From positions 62,001 through 126,000 of the forward strand of contig NZ_BBJX01000005.1 of assembly GCF_000739995.1 (NCBI RefSeq): a stretch of 64,000 nt of DNA. The letters run 5' to 3'. Under the pieces are notes generated by a model. It was not told where the DNA came from and did no database searches. It saw only the letters and a list, made by a program, of their open reading frames with translations. Both the position numbers and the translations under genes were made by a program. The DNA comes from Comamonas granuli NBRC 101663 (lineage in GTDB: Bacteria; Pseudomonadota; Gammaproteobacteria; Burkholderiales; Burkholderiaceae_C). Of the stretch, positions 62,642-64,000 are shown in pieces; position 1 is the stretch's first letter, and each line of letters begins with the position of its first letter.

Positions 62642-63808
62642 ATGGCGGCATCTCCTCGCGTCGCGATGGTGGCGGGCGAGACCTCGGGCGATCTGCTCGC
62701 GGGCCTGCTGCTCGATGGGCTGCAGGCCCTGTGGCCGGGCCTGGCCAGCCAGGGCATCGGCGGCCCGCAGATGCAGCAGCGCGGCTTCGAGGCCTGGTGG
62801 CCCAGCGAGCGGCTTGCGGTGCACGGCTACAGCTTCGAGCTGCTGCGCCGCCTGGCCGAGATCATCGGCATCCGCAAGCGGCTGCGCGCGCGCCTGCTGC
62901 AGGATCGGCCCGACGTCTTCATCGGCGTGGACGCGCCCGACTTCAACCTGGGCCTGGAGGCTGACCTGCGCGCCGCCGGCATCAAGACCGTGCATTTCGT
63001 CTGCCCGTCCATCTGGGCCTGGCGCGCCGAGCGCGTGGAGAAGATCCGCCGCGCCGCCGACCATGTGCTGTGCATCTTCCCGTTCGAGCCCGAGCTGCTG
63101 GCGCGCCACGGCATCGAGGCCACCTACGTGGGCCACCCGCTGGCGGCCGTGATCCCCCTGGAGCCCGACCGCCGCGCCGCCCGCGCCGCGCTAGGCCTGG
63201 ACGCGGGCGACGCCGTGCTGGCCGTGCTGCCGGGCAGCCGCTCGGCCGAGGTGCAGTACATTGCTCCCAAGTTTTTTGCCGCTGCAGCGCTCATCCAGCA
63301 AGCGCAACCAGCTATCAAAATCGTAGTGCCGGCCGTGCCTGCGCTGCGGGCGCGCGTCGAGCAGGCGGCGCAGGCCGCAGGCCTGGCGGGGCGGGTGCAG
63401 ATCGTCAGCGGCCAGTCGCACACCGTGCTGGCGGCCTGCGACGTGACGCTGATCGCCAGCGGCACGGCCACGCTGGAGGCCATGCTGTTCAAGCGGCCCA
63501 TGGTCATCGGCTACCACATGCACCCGCTGAGCTGGCGCCTCATGCGCCGCAAGCAATTGCAGCCCTGGGTGGGCCTGCCCAACATCCTGAGCGGCGCATT
63601 CGCCGTGCCCGAGCTGATCCAGGACGCCGCCACGCCGCAGGCCCTGGCCGCCGCCGTGCTCGACTGGTTCGACGCCCTGGGCCACGACCCCGCACGCATG
63701 GCCGCGCTGCACCACCGTTTCACTGCGCTGCACGAGAGCCTGCGGCGCGACACCCCGAGATTGGCCGCCGATGCGATCCAGAAAGTCCTTGCCGCACGTG
63801 CAGCCTGA
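62642..63808 (+). CDS. lpxB: Lipid-A-disaccharide synthase
   Basis: 388 residues, GT-B glycosyltransferase (GT19). [14 protein letters not shown]-like [46 protein letters not shown] (in part), LPGSRSAEV and [10 protein letters not shown]. The region 63268-63329 encoding [20 protein letters not shown] matches the interspersed repeat at nucleotide level although the protein fits the family here without an insertion. Confidence 0.95.
   Translation: MAASPRVAMVAGETSGDLLAGLLLDGLQALWPGLASQGIGGPQMQQRGFEAWWPSERLAVHGYSFELLRRLAEIIGIRKRLRARLLQDRPDVFIGVDAPDFNLGLEADLRAAGIKTVHFVCPSIWAWRAERVEKIRRAADHVLCIFPFEPELLARHGIEATYVGHPLAAVIPLEPDRRAARAALGLDAGDAVLAVLPGSRSAEVQYIAPKFFAAAALIQQAQPAIKIVVPAVPALRARVEQAAQAAGLAGRVQIVSGQSHTVLAACDVTLIASGTATLEAMLFKRPMVIGYHMHPLSWRLMRRKQLQPWVGLPNILSGAFAVPELIQDAATPQALAAAVLDWFDALGHDPARMAALHHRFTALHESLRRDTPRLAADAIQKVLAARAA
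63268..63329. repeat. Interspersed hairpin repeat, copy J (inside lpxB)
   Basis: Minus-oriented: CACTACGATTTTGATAGCTG, TTGCGCTTGCTGG, GAGCGCTGCAGCGGC then AAAAAA on the minus strand. Matches the element closely while encoding a normal part of LpxB. Confidence 0.7.
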
Positions 63809-64000
63809 GCAGGCCGCGCTCGACTGGCATGCCCCCCAGGGCCTGGTGGCCGGCGTGGACGAGGCCGGCCGCGGCCCCCTGGCGGGCCCGGTGGTGGCGG
63901 CGGCCGTGGTGCTCGACGAGCTGCAGCCCATCGCGGGCCTGGCCGATTCCAAGAAGCTCACCGCGCTGCGGCGCGCGCGGCTGTACGACGAGATCCGCGC
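63771..64000 (+). CDS. rnhB: Ribonuclease HII, 5' part (runs off the window)
   Basis: Removes ribonucleotides from DNA. 76 codons present. [24 protein letters not shown] with the first catalytic Asp-Glu, and [19 protein letters not shown] are diagnostic. Start is uncertain: ATG 63771 overlaps lpxB by 38 bases; GTG 63798 is the main alternative. lpxB-rnhB order is common. Confidence 0.95.
   Translation, partial: MRSRKSLPHVQPEQAALDWHAPQGLVAGVDEAGRGPLAGPVVAAAVVLDELQPIAGLADSKKLTALRRARLYDEIR

Noticed and set aside
1-64000. CRISPR array, insertion sequence, prophage or rRNA genes
   Set aside because: No regularly spaced direct repeats, transposase, integrase or rRNA sequence was found. The only repeats are the dispersed hairpin elements.

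Overview
The window is high-GC DNA whose gene content and protein sequences point to a betaproteobacterium of the order Burkholderiales, most likely family Comamonadaceae (Acidovorax/Alicycliphilus-like). The reasons are the thrS-infC-rpmI-rplT-pheST-ihfA-merR-tRNA-Pro block, the hemC-hemD-hemX-hemY cluster, flhDC, the pyrH-frr-uppS-cdsA-dxr-rseP-bamA-ompH-lpxD-fabZ-lpxA-lpxB-rnhB block, and an interspersed hairpin repeat of a kind I associate with Comamonadaceae. It looks chromosomal throughout. I see no insertion sequence, prophage, integrase, rRNA operon or CRISPR array.

Layout. 1-8123 (minus strand): the 5' part of valS, two YceI-like periplasmic proteins with a cytochrome b561, and hemC-D-X-Y. 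8223-12367 (plus): PEP carboxylase, then two lipoproteins, one FlgO-like. 12431-16613 (minus): flhDC, a sulfurtransferase, an EamA transporter and a Rieske oxygenase. 16864-19964 (plus): xseB-ispA-dxs, which makes isoprenoid precursors. 20142-23769: a TRAP transporter whose binding-protein gene converges on its QM membrane genes. 24029-32367 (plus): a threonine-codon leader peptide and attenuator, thrS-infC-rpmI-rplT, pheST, ihfA, a MerR regulator and tRNA-Pro(GGG). 32472-35159: an acyl-CoA synthetase/GNAT fusion. 35211-37769 (minus): an ECF sigma/anti-sigma/Spy-like operon flanked by two small secreted proteins, with three matching promoters. 37874-42169: putA and a divergent Lrp-type regulator. 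42220-50030: rlmD, a Bax-inhibitor-1 protein, an HbpS-like protein, NAD(P)HX repair, an amino-acid oxidoreductase and an amidase. 50181-64000 (plus): rpsB-tsf-pyrH-frr-uppS-cdsA-dxr-rseP-bamA-ompH-lpxD-fabZ-lpxA-lpxB-rnhB, joining translation, undecaprenyl and phospholipid synthesis, MEP isoprenoids, outer-membrane protein assembly and lipid A synthesis.

The most interesting signals are regulatory. (1) A 13-codon leader peptide with five Thr codons (four consecutive) precedes thrS, followed by mutually exclusive hairpins and an intrinsic terminator. This is a complete ribosome-mediated attenuator. (2) Three promoters in the ECF sigma locus share GGAAC-N16-CGTTGA with identical spacing, which defines a local regulon. 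(3) A roughly 55-65 bp hairpin repeat occurs at ten places. Four lie inside essential or conserved genes (hemD, rlmD, dxr, lpxB) with the frame kept, two supply stop codons, one acts as a terminator, and one directly abuts the dxs start codon. (4) infC appears to start at AUA. (5) Terminator-like hairpins sit upstream of dctP and dctQ.

All calls rest on reading the sequence and on recalled knowledge of protein families. No search, alignment or folding program was run.
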